Of a stretch of DNA of 51,429 nucleotides, positions 1-8,303 are shown piece after piece (the stretch's first letter is position 1; each line of letters opens with the position of its first letter). Source of the stretch: Nitrososphaerales archaeon (GTDB lineage: Archaea > Thermoproteota > Nitrososphaeria > Nitrososphaerales > JACPRH01); assembly GCA_030745655.1 (NCBI GenBank), contig JASLOE010000004.1, positions 1 through 51,429 on the forward strand, written 5' to 3'. Both the position numbers and the translations under genes were made by a program. Below the pieces are notes generated by a model. It was given only the letters and a program-made list of their open reading frames with translations, searched no databases and had not been told where the DNA came from.

Positions 1-927
1 CCCCATATTATTGCAAAAGTTAAGAAGCCCGTTGAAAAGATTCTAACCAGAAATGGATTCAAGTTTTATTGGTCAGTGATTAATATTGCCGATATGAATA
101 CGATTCAAAAAATCGTTAAATCGATTGGTCAAAAGGTCGATATCATGAGTGGACTTGGGGGAGGAAAGACGGTTGATGCTGCAAAACTTGTCGCATTTAA
201 CAAAACTCTGCCTTACATTAGTATCCCTACAAGTGCATCTCACGATGGTATATCAAGTCCTTTTGCATCAATAAAGGGGTCAGGCCGTCCTTACTCGATT
301 GTGACCAATCCTCCACTAGGAATAATTGCTGATCTTGACATCATTGGTGGCGCACCAATTAGACTTCTGGCAAGTGGATGTGGAGATTTGATTGGTAAGA
401 TTACAGCTGTTAAGGATTGGGAAATAGAACGAACTGATAAAGGGTCATACTATGGAAAATATGCTGCAAGTCTCGCACATCTTAGTGCTGATATAGTAAT
501 TGAAGAAGCAAAGAATATAGGACTTGGAAAGAAGGATAGTATTCGAGATGTTGTTGAAGCTCTTTTAAGTGCTGGAGTAGCTGCTGGTATCGCAGGCAGT
601 AGTAGACCATGTAGTGGCTCTGAACATCTGTTTGCCCATGCCGTGGATATTCAAGGAGATAATAATGGGTTGCATGGTGAAAAGGTAGGGTTAGGAACTA
701 TACTTATGGCCAAGCTTCAAGGGATTAATTGGGAAAAAATAGTGAAAGCCCTTGAAGATATTAATGCTCCTACTAATGGACAAGATATCGGACTTGATGA
801 TAAAAGAATAGTGAAAGCAATACTACAAGCGAAAAAAATTAGGCCAGATCGTTACACCATTCTTGAACGGATAAATTTAGATGAACGGTCAGCTATTAGT
901 CTAGCACGGTCAACAAATGTGATATGA
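1..927 (+). CDS. egsA: sn-glycerol-1-phosphate dehydrogenase, 5' end outside window
   Basis: Makes sn-glycerol-1-phosphate from DHAP with NAD(P)H, the step that sets the stereochemistry of archaeal membrane lipids. The frame is open from base 1 with no stop, so the true start lies upstream. The GTG at 76 is internal, and the family is about 350 residues long. Visible signatures are the nucleotide-binding GLGGGKTVD, the PTSASHDG stretch, and the metal-site segments DLIGK, SEHLFAHA and LHGEKVG, which supply the Asp/His/His zinc ligands in this family. Its stop overlaps the next start (ATGA at 924-927), suggesting translational coupling. The identification is strong; only the N-terminus is missing. 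Confidence 0.95.
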   Translation, partial: PHIIAKVKKPVEKILTRNGFKFYWSVINIADMNTIQKIVKSIGQKVDIMSGLGGGKTVDAAKLVAFNKTLPYISIPTSASHDGISSPFASIKGSGRPYSIVTNPPLGIIADLDIIGGAPIRLLASGCGDLIGKITAVKDWEIERTDKGSYYGKYAASLAHLSADIVIEEAKNIGLGKKDSIRDVVEALLSAGVAAGIAGSSRPCSGSEHLFAHAVDIQGDNNGLHGEKVGLGTILMAKLQGINWEKIVKALEDINAPTNGQDIGLDDKRIVKAILQAKKIRPDRYTILERINLDERSAISLARSTNVI

Positions 928-1364
928 CCTACAAATCAATATACACAACACTCAATGAATCCCTCGCTAAACCCGGATATGCTTTTCAATTTCTCGGTGA
1001 AGCTGAAACATGCAGATCTTGTCCTTCACTTAAACCATGTCTCGGACGACTTGAAATAGGAGAATTTTACTTCGTAACTAACGTTAGGAAAAATAAGCTG
1101 GAATGTAAATTATTAGAAGAAAGAGCGGTTGTGGTTCAAGTAAAGCCACAACTAAGAAATTTAGCAGTGAGCAGCAGCTCCGCAGTTGTAGGTACTACAA
1201 TAAGTGTTCAAGGGGTTGACGGTATCCCGTGTCGAGATAATTGTCTCTGTCTCCCAAACAATGTTAAGATAGATAAGCATTACATTGTGAAGAGAGTGAT
1301 TAAGAAGACTTGCGATTGCCCTGTTTACGCTTCTCGGTCTTTGGTAGAGGTTGAGCCTTCTTAG
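924..1364 (+). CDS. UPF0179 family cysteine-rich protein
   Basis: A 146-residue protein matching the archaeal UPF0179 family, whose function is unknown. Cysteines fall in clusters: C-x2-C-x5-C near residues 30-39, one in LECK, a C-x3-C-x-C group in PCRDNCLC, and a C-x-C pair in TCDCP. This spacing suggests metal or Fe-S binding, but that is inference. It starts inside the stop of the G1P dehydrogenase gene, so the two are probably co-transcribed. Its last 65 bases overlap the 3' end of the convergent FKBP gene in the opposite strand. Confidence 0.8.
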   Translation: MTYKSIYTTLNESLAKPGYAFQFLGEAETCRSCPSLKPCLGRLEIGEFYFVTNVRKNKLECKLLEERAVVVQVKPQLRNLAVSSSSAVVGTTISVQGVDGIPCRDNCLCLPNNVKIDKHYIVKRVIKKTCDCPVYASRSLVEVEPS

Positions 1365-2091
1365 ATTTCACTTTCTTCTTTGTGGTTATCTTAGTTTTTT
1401 TAGCTTTCTTAGGCTTTTGTGATTCATATATTTCTAAATATGTTACTTTGTTTATATTATCAACATACTTGAATATGTCCGTAGAAGCCGCCTTTTTTAT
1501 TATTTGAAGTCCTTCAGTAAGGTAAGCTTCTTGAGGAATGCTAATGGTTACTTCGTCATTCTTAATTTTGAGAGAAATCTTCTCTTCTTCAACTGGTAAT
1601 CTTCTACGTAGTAGTGATATAGCCTTTTCATATGTAGTTGTTAGCTCCTTAGATATCTTGAAATCATAAGTTAATATTTTACCTGCATATCTATGGTTGA
1701 AATCTATCTGAGCTCTTCCTGACCCTATGAACCTAATGAGACCTATCCTATTATCTATCTCAACTTCGTCACCAACTCTGAGCTCTGCGGCCTTCTCACC
1801 AAGCTTCCTCAAAGGTATTCGTCTAACCTTATTGGGGTCTCTTGCACCAAAGGCTTTTTCTGGATGTATGTCAAGAACGATCCTCTTGTTGAGCTTTGCA
1901 GAAATTATTGCTTCGTCTAAACCTTTCAGAACCCATTCTTCACCAACTGATACTAATCTTGGTTCATATTTCTTGGACTCGTCAAAAACTCCGAACTTCT
2001 TGGCATCTGCCTCTACGGTGGTTTCTATAATCTCGCCTGTATCTTTGACTCTTCCAGATAAATCAATAAGTATCAATGTACCTTTCTCCAA
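1300..2091 (-). CDS. FKBP-type peptidyl-prolyl isomerase, long archaeal form
   Basis: A 263-residue protein of the SlyD/FKBP26 class, which catalyses prolyl cis-trans isomerisation and acts as a folding chaperone. The FKBP fold with inserted flap occupies about residues 1-155 (GTLILIDLSGRVKDTG at the start; the VGEEWVLKGLDEAI and HPEKAFGARDP stretches are typical). A second domain of about 70 residues follows, then a tail of about 40 residues rich in Lys/Arg that may bind nucleic acid or ribosomes. The start is TTG at 2091 with a clear GGAGG about 7 bases upstream. The basic tail is encoded opposite the end of the UPF0179 gene. Confidence 0.9.
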   Translation of the reverse strand: MEKGTLILIDLSGRVKDTGEIIETTVEADAKKFGVFDESKKYEPRLVSVGEEWVLKGLDEAIISAKLNKRIVLDIHPEKAFGARDPNKVRRIPLRKLGEKAAELRVGDEVEIDNRIGLIRFIGSGRAQIDFNHRYAGKILTYDFKISKELTTTYEKAISLLRRRLPVEEEKISLKIKNDEVTISIPQEAYLTEGLQIIKKAASTDIFKYVDNINKVTYLEIYESQKPKKAKKTKITTKKKVKSKKAQPLPKTEKRKQGNRKSS

Positions 2092-2172
2092 TTATAATTC
2101 CTCCAATTCATCAACACTGAATTCGAAGCCCGTAAAAACCTTGTGTCTATCCAAAGATTCCCGCAATTCCAA
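2092..2172 (-). CDS. possible small coupled ORF between aminotransferase and FKBP genes
   Basis: The 97-base gap between the aminotransferase stop and the FKBP start is open in one frame and ends in TAA directly abutting the FKBP TTG. From a TTG at 2172 it would encode 26 residues, starting LELRESLDRHK and ending FSVDELEEL. There is no ATG or GTG start and no recognisable family. The FKBP ribosome-binding site lies inside it. It may be a real micro-ORF or only a leader; evidence is limited to the open frame and the abutting stop/start. Confidence 0.25.
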   Translation of the reverse strand: MELRESLDRHKVFTGFEFSVDELEEL

Positions 2173-2189
2173 GAATCTAATTACTCTGC

Positions 2190-3338
2190 CTATAGATCTC
2201 TTAACTTTGCTCTTGCAATTTCAACAGGATCCTCGCTTCTAACCTTATCCATCAAGGACCTAAGTGTATTATTTACAGCCGAAACCGTTGTAACTACATG
2301 GTATCTGTGCACTTCACCCAATGAACCTATCCTGAATAATTTACCTTTGTAATGTCCAAACCCTCCTGCAATCACCACCCTATACTCTTTATCTAACATA
2401 CCCCTGAACTGTTTATCATCTACACCTTCAGGATAGTTAACAGATATGATCGTATTAGATCTTACATCTTCAACCGCGAAGAGTTTAAGCCCCATGGCCG
2501 TAAATGAAGAATAGAATGCATCGGCACATAATTTATGCCTTTGTATCCTTTGCGTCAATCCCTCTTCTAAAGCCATATTCAGCGCTTCATCCAATGCATA
2601 GTATAGTGAAAGTGCCGGTGTAAACGGTGTCTGGCCTATTTCAGCATACTTTAGATGCCTAGCGATGTTAAAGTAAAGGTGTGAAGGTGGATTATCAATA
2701 ATATACTTCTTCGCCTTTTTGCTGACTGATACCATCGCAAGACCCGGCGGGGCTGCAAGGCTTTTCTGGCTTCCTGTAGCAACAATGTCGGCACCTATCT
2801 TATCCACTGGAATATCATCTGCTGTAAGATTAGAAACCGAATCCAATATCAGAAAGCTTCCATACTTTGCTGCAAGATCACCTGCTTCCTTTAACCATTT
2901 AAACATGGTTCCGGTTGACGTTTCATTTGTAATAATGATAAGTGCCTTTACATCCTTATTTTTTTCAAACGCCTCTTCCAATTGATCTATCCTAGGAACA
3001 TCTCCAAATGGGGCTTCAACCTTTATTGCCACTCCACCAGAGCTCTCGACAAGGAGCGCCGCCCTTTCACCAAACTCACCAAAAACAGTTACGATTGTTT
3101 TGTCACCTTTTCTTACAATGTTGGTGATTGCAGCCTCTACAGCACCAGTACCTGATGATGAGAAAACGATTACGTCACCAGATGTCTGGTAAACCTGTTT
3201 TGATTTTTCAACTATGTTTTTCATGAGAAAAGCAAAATCTGGAGTTCTATGACCCATTAATGGAGCCAGCATTGCGTTCATAATCCGCTCAGGTACATTT
3301 GTAGGACCTGGAAGCATAAGCAGTTTTTTTGGATTCAT
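2190..3338 (-). CDS. class V aminotransferase (alanine/serine-glyoxylate type)
   Basis: A 382-residue PLP enzyme of the alanine-glyoxylate/serine-pyruvate aminotransferase group. The N-terminal LMLPGPTNVPERI and MGHRTPDF stretches are diagnostic. The cofactor glycine loop is SSSGTGAVEA at 60-70, Asp166 sits in LILDSVS, and the Schiff-base lysine is Lys192 in GSQKSL. It probably transfers amino groups between serine or alanine and glyoxylate or pyruvate; the substrate cannot be read from sequence. The start is ATG at 3338. The gene leads a minus-strand pair with FKBP and is divergent from nadM. Confidence 0.88.
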   Translation of the reverse strand: MNPKKLLMLPGPTNVPERIMNAMLAPLMGHRTPDFAFLMKNIVEKSKQVYQTSGDVIVFSSSGTGAVEAAITNIVRKGDKTIVTVFGEFGERAALLVESSGGVAIKVEAPFGDVPRIDQLEEAFEKNKDVKALIIITNETSTGTMFKWLKEAGDLAAKYGSFLILDSVSNLTADDIPVDKIGADIVATGSQKSLAAPPGLAMVSVSKKAKKYIIDNPPSHLYFNIARHLKYAEIGQTPFTPALSLYYALDEALNMALEEGLTQRIQRHKLCADAFYSSFTAMGLKLFAVEDVRSNTIISVNYPEGVDDKQFRGMLDKEYRVVIAGGFGHYKGKLFRIGSLGEVHRYHVVTTVSAVNNTLRSLMDKVRSEDPVEIARAKLRDL

Positions 3339-3468
3339 TATCTTACATACTCCTAAAGAAGAGTATTGTAAACTTTGCTAATAGTTGAAATTTTAACAAT
3401 GATATCTGCCTATTCCGTAAAACATTTCAAGTCGTGTTACAAACTGAGGTTCTTAGGAAGATGAAGAA

Positions 3469-4002
3469 TTGCTGAATAGAGGATTATTCGTTGGACGGTT
3501 CCAGCCTTTTCATAATGGGCATCTTAACGCTATTAAGTATGTTTTGGAGCATGTGGAAGAGCTTATTTTGGTTGTTGGAAGTGCACAACATAGTCATGAC
3601 TCTATTAATCCATTCACTGCAGGTGAGAGAATCTATATGATGCGGCTTGCATTGAAAGAAGCTCAAATAGATCCTGCCAGACATATTATAGTGCCCGTTT
3701 CTGATGTAACTTTGCATTCTACATGGTTTTCTCACCTCCAATCATGTGTTCCTCGGTTCGAAGTTGTTTATTCCAATGAACCCCTAACTTGTCGTCTTGC
3801 AAAAGAAGCTGGATACAGAGTTGAATATGTTCCTCTCTTTAAGCGCGATAGATATTGGGCTACAGAAATCAGGAAGAGAATGTTATCTGGAGGTAATTGG
3901 AAAGAACTGGTCCCAAAAAGTGTAGCTGAATTCATAAAGCTTCAAGATGGAGTTCAAAGAATCAAAGATTTGGTACAGACAGATGTTACGACTGACGACT
4001 AG
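3469..4002 (+). CDS. nadM: nicotinamide-nucleotide adenylyltransferase, archaeal type
   Basis: Transfers AMP from ATP to NMN to make NAD+. The 177-residue length fits archaeal NadM. The nucleotidyltransferase signature is GRFQPFHNGH at 9-18, with the two catalytic histidines at 15 and 18. The C-terminal ATP-binding segment reads WATEIRKRML, where the family usually has a (I/S)S(S/T)xxR motif. The start is TTG at 3469, right before LNRGLFVGRFQ, which matches the short N-terminus of the family. It sits 53 bases upstream of rtcA on the same strand. Confidence 0.92.
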   Translation: MLNRGLFVGRFQPFHNGHLNAIKYVLEHVEELILVVGSAQHSHDSINPFTAGERIYMMRLALKEAQIDPARHIIVPVSDVTLHSTWFSHLQSCVPRFEVVYSNEPLTCRLAKEAGYRVEYVPLFKRDRYWATEIRKRMLSGGNWKELVPKSVAEFIKLQDGVQRIKDLVQTDVTTDD

Positions 4003-4055
4003 CACAATCATTTAATTCATCATTTGGAACGCAAAGTTTTCTAGGAATGATTTAG

Positions 4056-5117
4056 TTGAACGATCCTCAATTCTTTGAGATAGATGGATCGTTCGGAGAG
4101 GGGGGAGGCCAGATTCTTCGTACGTCAATTACTCTCTCATTAATCCTGAATAAGCCTATTAAGATTAAGAATATAAGAGCCAAACGAAATATTCCCGGGT
4201 TAAAACCTCAACATATCACCGCAGTAAAGCTTCTTGCAGATATGTGTGATGCTGAAGTTCAGAACCTTCAGTTAGGCGCAAGTTGGGTGACTTTTAAACC
4301 CGGAAAGAAACCACAATCATCACTTAAATTCGATGTAGGAACCGCTGGCAGTGTCTCACTCATCTTGATTGCTGCTGTACCAGCTGCTAGTCTAAATGGA
4401 GTTGGCTGCGAACTTGAACTCAAAGGAGGTACCGATGTTAAGTGGAGTCCAACCATTGACTACTTTAGATATGTAGTATTACCTGCTTTCAAGCTCTTGG
4501 GTATGAATTGTACAATAGATGTAGTTAAAAGAGGATATTTCCCTCGAGGAGGAGGAATAGTGAAAGCATACATCAAACCTTTAAAGAAACTTAAACCTCA
4601 ACAAATAGTTTCTAGAAGTACTTCTCCAATATCTGGAATAAGCATCTGCTCAAATCTTCCTAAAGATGTCGCTGAGAGACAGATGAGAACAGCCCTAGAC
4701 AGATTATATTCACAAAATATGAGTTGGGGCAATATTATGATAGATGTAACGGATGCCATTTCACCCGGTTCGTCTATTACTCTCTTCTCTGTTTCTAAAG
4801 GGTCTTTCTTGGGTGCAGATAATGTAGGTGAGCAAGGGAAACCTGCTGGGAAGGTGGGGAAACAGGTTGCTCATCTCTTCTTGAAGGAGTATTTCTCAGA
4901 AGCTCCGATTGACAGATATATGGGAGATATACTTGTCACACCTCTGTTTCTTACCGCTGGAGAATCAAAGTTCAAAGTATCAACATTAACTCCGCACATA
5001 CGTACTAACCTTCATGTTGCAAGTCTTCTAACTGGACGTAAGTACTACTTCGAAATGCACAAAAATGAAACTACCACCATAACCATAGAACCTGATTCAA
5101 TTAAGTCGATGGAATAA
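4056..5117 (+). CDS. rtcA: RNA 3'-terminal phosphate cyclase
   Basis: Converts RNA 3'-phosphate ends to 2',3'-cyclic phosphates using ATP. The 353-residue length is typical. The family opening GSFGEGGGQILRTS is at 11-24, PGLKPQHI follows, and the C-terminal region carries the HIRTNLHVAS stretch where the catalytic histidine is expected. The start is TTG at 4056, preceded by an AGGA at 4043-4046. A 14-bp perfect stem-loop follows the gene. Such an enzyme may be relevant to RNA ends left by tRNA intron cleavage in this genome, which is inference. Confidence 0.93.
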   Translation: MNDPQFFEIDGSFGEGGGQILRTSITLSLILNKPIKIKNIRAKRNIPGLKPQHITAVKLLADMCDAEVQNLQLGASWVTFKPGKKPQSSLKFDVGTAGSVSLILIAAVPAASLNGVGCELELKGGTDVKWSPTIDYFRYVVLPAFKLLGMNCTIDVVKRGYFPRGGGIVKAYIKPLKKLKPQQIVSRSTSPISGISICSNLPKDVAERQMRTALDRLYSQNMSWGNIMIDVTDAISPGSSITLFSVSKGSFLGADNVGEQGKPAGKVGKQVAHLFLKEYFSEAPIDRYMGDILVTPLFLTAGESKFKVSTLTPHIRTNLHVASLLTGRKYYFEMHKNETTTITIEPDSIKSME

Positions 5118-5132
5118 AGTTATTATTACTTG

Positions 5133-5173
5133 AACATGCTGCTCCTCTAATCGCAGAAAAGGAGCAGCATGTT
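5133..5173. terminator. 14-bp perfect stem-loop between convergent rtcA and PII genes
   Basis: Arms AACATGCTGCTCCT (5133-5146) and AGGAGCAGCATGTT (5160-5173) are perfectly complementary around a 13-base loop. It lies between two convergent transcripts, so a shared transcript-end structure is the simplest reading. No long T-run follows on either strand. Confidence 0.5.
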
Positions 5174-5214
5174 AAAGGAAATGCTTTTCGTTTCTAATGT
5201 GTTATCTATTTTTC

Positions 5215-5553
5215 CTAGATAGCGTAATCGCCACTTTCGCCTGTTCTTATTTTGATTAGATCATCCATTGGAAGAATCATTATCTTACCGTCTCCAACAT
5301 TCCCTGTATGAGCAGTCTCTTTAATTAATTCTACAACTTTTTCGGAATTTTTGTCACTAACCATCAATTCAATTTTTGTCTTGGGCAGAAGATCAACATT
5401 GTATGGTCTTCCTCTAAACTGAAGCTCCAAACCTTTCTGATTCCCCTTTCCTCGAACTTCGTACACAGTTATACCAGGAATATCTGCTTCGAGAAGAGCT
5501 TTCCTGACCTCATTCAGCTTTTCTCCTCGGATAATGGCTTCAATTTTCTTCAT
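5215..5553 (-). CDS. glnK: PII nitrogen regulatory protein
   Basis: A 112-residue PII trimer subunit that senses ATP/ADP and 2-oxoglutarate and gates ammonium transporters. The classical T-loop reads GKGNQKG followed by the RGRPYNVDLLPKTKIEL segment. The B-loop GDGKIMILP and the C-terminal KIRTGE signature are intact, so nucleotide binding should be preserved. It is the last gene of an amt operon and its ATG abuts the stop of the preceding PII paralogue. Operon membership strongly supports a role in controlling the ammonium transporter. Confidence 0.95.
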   Translation of the reverse strand: MKKIEAIIRGEKLNEVRKALLEADIPGITVYEVRGKGNQKGLELQFRGRPYNVDLLPKTKIELMVSDKNSEKVVELIKETAHTGNVGDGKIMILPMDDLIKIRTGESGDYAI

Positions 5554-5907
5554 TCAAACCACTTCTTCAGTTCTCCTCACGAGAACTTCAACTCTTTCTT
5601 CCATTATTTTATTCATTGTAATCTCATCAACTTCCGTTATATAGATCATGTTTTCATCATCTTTAGATGCATTCTTAATAATATTGATAACCCTACTTAT
5701 ATCATTATTCTCTACAATTACCTTCATTTGTATGATACGTTCATAGATTTCTCTATATTCCTGTCCACGCCACATCTTCTTTTCACCTTTTTGATGACTT
5801 CTACCTTTACCCTCGAAATACGTAAGATTGGAGAAACCTGCTTTGGTTAATGCATTCAAAACTGAATTAAGACTGTTTGGAGAAACCGTTGCTTCAACCT
5901 TCTTCAT
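5554..5907 (-). CDS. divergent PII-like protein
   Basis: A 117-residue PII-fold protein encoded between amt and the canonical PII gene. The first half is PII-like (KVEATVSPNSLNSVLNAL, then GKGRSHQKG and WRGQEYREIYERI in the T-loop region). The second half departs from the family: the B-loop GDGKI is replaced by DDENMIYI, and the C-terminal RTGE region is lost in favour of EERVEVLVRRTEEVV. It may therefore not bind ATP in the usual way. It might form mixed trimers with the neighbouring PII, or respond to another ligand; this is inference. The spacing to both neighbours is 0-4 bases. Confidence 0.85.
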   Translation of the reverse strand: MKKVEATVSPNSLNSVLNALTKAGFSNLTYFEGKGRSHQKGEKKMWRGQEYREIYERIIQMKVIVENNDISRVINIIKNASKDDENMIYITEVDEITMNKIMEERVEVLVRRTEEVV

Positions 5908-5911
5908 TTGT

Positions 5912-7339
5912 TCACTTCATCTCCTGTTTTTTTGGTTCATAATTTTCAAGTTTTTTGCTTTCTTCTAGTGGTGCGGTAAAATCTGGGTAGCATATTGCTC
6001 CATGTTCAGTTTTGTCTAATCCTTCTTCTTCCTCCTCTTTTGAGACTCTCAACCCTATCGTTTTCTTCAATGTCCAGAAGATAACATACGTTGTACCAAA
6101 AACCCACGCGAAGTTTGCAATAACACCAATCACCTGCGCCACCAATTGTCCAGTACCCCCTCCGTAGAGAAGACCAGTAACAAAGGGACCTTCAGTCGTA
6201 TACAGTCCATAAGTTCCATCGGCAAAGATACCGACACTTATCAGTCCCCAGATTCCAGCGATAAGGTGACACGATACGGCTCCAATAGGGTCGTCTATGC
6301 CTTTCCTCTCGAAGAAGAGGACACTTTCAACCATGATCAAACCTGCTGCAAGCCCAATAACAACAGCAGCCCATGCTTCCACCCAAGCACAAGGTGCTGT
6401 GATAGCAACAAGACCAGCAATCACTCCGTTGCCAGCCATAGTAACATCTGGATGTCCAAACTTTTTCCATGTATATAGTGTTGCTATAAATCCTCCTGCT
6501 GAACCTGCAAGAAGTGTAGTAACTGCTATTATGGATATTCTTAGCTCTGTTGCAGCAAGGGTACTACCGGGATTAAATCCAAACCAACCAAACCAAAGTA
6601 TGAAAACACCCAGCACTGCCATTGAGATACTGTGTCCAGGTATTGCCCTAGGTTTACCTTCATTATCATATTTTCCAATTCTAGCTCCAAGCAGCATAGC
6701 ACCAGCTAAACCAGCTCCGCCTCCAACCATATGAACTACTCCAGAGCCAGCAAAATCTACATGACCTAATCCTAACCCATACCATTCTCCCAACATTGAT
6801 AGCCAACCTCCTCCCCAAACCCAATGCCCATATATCGGATAAATGAGGGCGGTTATTAGGAAGCTAATTATGTAATATGTTCTGAATTTTGTCCGCTCAG
6901 CCATAGCACCAGAAGCAATAGTTGCAGCAGTACCTGCAAAAACCATTTGAAATATCCAAAGCAGATAAGTACTTACGTCATAAGCTTCTCCAAGGAGAAA
7001 CCAGCTACCTACGCCATATATTCCTGCTACGCTTGTACCAAACATTAGTGGAAATCCTATTGCCCAATAACCTAAACTGCCTATCGTAAAATCAGCGAGA
7101 TTCTTCATCATTATATTACTTGTATTCTTTGCTCTTACAAGACCACCTTCAAGCATTGCGAAGCCGCCCTGCATCAAAAACACAAGGAATGCAGCCATCA
7201 ATGTCCAAGTGAAGTTTACAGCTGCAGTAGAATCTTCAGCCAAGGTGATATCTCCCGCTGGATCAGCTGCCAATACGATTGGAGCTACCATTATTGATAG
7301 AGTCAAAACTAAAATTAATTGGGATATAATCTTCATCAT
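5912..7339 (-). CDS. amt: ammonium transporter
   Basis: An integral membrane channel for ammonium/ammonia. I place the start at ATG 7339 (or 7336), which gives an N-terminal signal-like segment ending IVLAADPAGD and a product of 475 residues; a longer TTG start at 7357 is possible. Eleven membrane spans follow. Family hallmarks are visible: the GFAMLEGGLVRAKN helix, DFAGSGVVHMVGG with the substrate-recruiting Asp and the first pore His, and the CHLIAGIWG helix with the second pore His. It leads the operon amt - PII-like - PII, as is usual for Amt regulated by PII. Confidence 0.96.
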   Translation of the reverse strand: MMKIISQLILVLTLSIMVAPIVLAADPAGDITLAEDSTAAVNFTWTLMAAFLVFLMQGGFAMLEGGLVRAKNTSNIMMKNLADFTIGSLGYWAIGFPLMFGTSVAGIYGVGSWFLLGEAYDVSTYLLWIFQMVFAGTAATIASGAMAERTKFRTYYIISFLITALIYPIYGHWVWGGGWLSMLGEWYGLGLGHVDFAGSGVVHMVGGGAGLAGAMLLGARIGKYDNEGKPRAIPGHSISMAVLGVFILWFGWFGFNPGSTLAATELRISIIAVTTLLAGSAGGFIATLYTWKKFGHPDVTMAGNGVIAGLVAITAPCAWVEAWAAVVIGLAAGLIMVESVLFFERKGIDDPIGAVSCHLIAGIWGLISVGIFADGTYGLYTTEGPFVTGLLYGGGTGQLVAQVIGVIANFAWVFGTTYVIFWTLKKTIGLRVSKEEEEEGLDKTEHGAICYPDFTAPLEESKKLENYEPKKQEMK

Positions 7340-7652
7340 TATCACTTCTTGAAACAAAGATTCTCTGGTTGTAACAGAGCTAAGTAGTAACTGTTTATGT
7401 TTTCATTCATAGACTTTGTTATTCTAGGCGATTTAGTGATTTCAGTATCCCCATTCTTGATTTTCATGGAATCCAGCTGTAAACCATTGATATATAAACT
7501 TTGCCAGATTATTGAATAGTATAACATAAATAAGACAAATATATTGTTATAAGTATACATATATATCACTTTACTCGATAATAAGAACATATTATTATTT
7601 TTATTTTCATAATATCCGTTTGGATAAGGTTATTAAGTGATAGAATTGTTTT
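7340..7652. promoter_or_regulatory. divergent promoter region between amt and proteasome beta
   Basis: A very AT-rich spacer of 313 bases separates two divergent genes. A TATA-like TTTATATA is present on the minus strand near 7492-7499, which could serve amt with a leader of over 100 bases. TATA-like stretches lie just before the proteasome gene. No RNA gene or conserved ORF is evident. Confidence 0.4.
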
Positions 7653-8291
7653 GTGAAGTGGTACACTGTATCAGAAGAAAAGTTGATTGAAATGTCGGGT
7701 CAAAGTTATATGCCTGGAGCTACCGCTGTAGGAATAGCCTATAATGGTGGTGTAATTATTGCTGCTGAGAAAAGAATCTCATATGGTACCTATGTAGTTA
7801 GTAAAACAGGCAGAAAAGTTTTCAGGATAGCTGATAAAGTTGGTGCAGCATGTGCAGGTTTAGTTGGGGATATGCAGGTACTTATGCGCGAAATAACCTC
7901 ATATGTTAAGATTCGAGAGATAGATACGAGAAGATCTCTTCCTCCTAACTCTGTGGCTAAACTCTTGTCTGTGATAATGTTTGAGAGAAGATTCGCACCG
8001 TTCATTACTCAGATCATTATTGGTGGTGTAGCTGAAAAACCATCAGTATATGTACTTGATCCACTTGGTTCTGTAATCCCAGATAAGTATGCTTCAGTAG
8101 GGTCTGGCGCCGAGTTAGCCATAGGTGTTATTGAATCAGAATATTCAGATGAGATGGATGAGGAATCTGCGAAGAAATTGGCAATTAAATCCATAAAATC
8201 TGCTATACAACGTGATTCAGCGAGTGGTGATGGTGTAGACATCATGGTTATTAATAAAGATGGTATTAAAGAAGAGACCACCAATTTTTAG
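7653..8291 (+). CDS. psmB: proteasome beta subunit lacking the catalytic Thr1
   Basis: A 20S proteasome beta-type subunit of 212 residues. Beta signatures are clear: GVIIAAEKRISYG after the N-terminal strand, AGLVGDMQVL, VGSGAELAIGV, and RDSASGDGVD near the C-terminus. Where active subunits carry Gly-Thr-Thr-Thr-Val-Gly-Ile, this one reads Gly-Ala-Thr-Ala-Val-Gly-Ile, so the catalytic Thr1 is Ala, while Glu17 and Lys33 equivalents are kept. It resembles the non-processed beta-1 subunits known from TACK archaea that pair with an active beta. The start is GTG 7653; ATG 7692 is an alternative and closer to the usual N-terminus. Confidence 0.92.
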   Translation: MKWYTVSEEKLIEMSGQSYMPGATAVGIAYNGGVIIAAEKRISYGTYVVSKTGRKVFRIADKVGAACAGLVGDMQVLMREITSYVKIREIDTRRSLPPNSVAKLLSVIMFERRFAPFITQIIIGGVAEKPSVYVLDPLGSVIPDKYASVGSGAELAIGVIESEYSDEMDEESAKKLAIKSIKSAIQRDSASGDGVDIMVINKDGIKEETTNF

Positions 8292-8303
8292 ACTAGATTA
8301 ACC

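Noticed and set aside
1727-2352. Open frames opposite the FKBP and aminotransferase genes
   Set aside because: They mirror codon structure of the strong genes on the minus strand and show no family features.
5133-5173. CRISPR-like or mobile-element inverted repeat
   Set aside because: Single hairpin between convergent genes with no repeats, transposase or target duplication nearby; a transcript-end structure is simpler.
6146-6734. Open frames opposite amt
   Set aside because: Antisense shadows of a membrane transporter; composition is an artefact of the reverse strand.
7342-7590. 82-codon frame upstream of amt
   Set aside because: Lies in the AT-rich promoter spacer, has no domain or ribosome-binding site, and overlaps the amt start.
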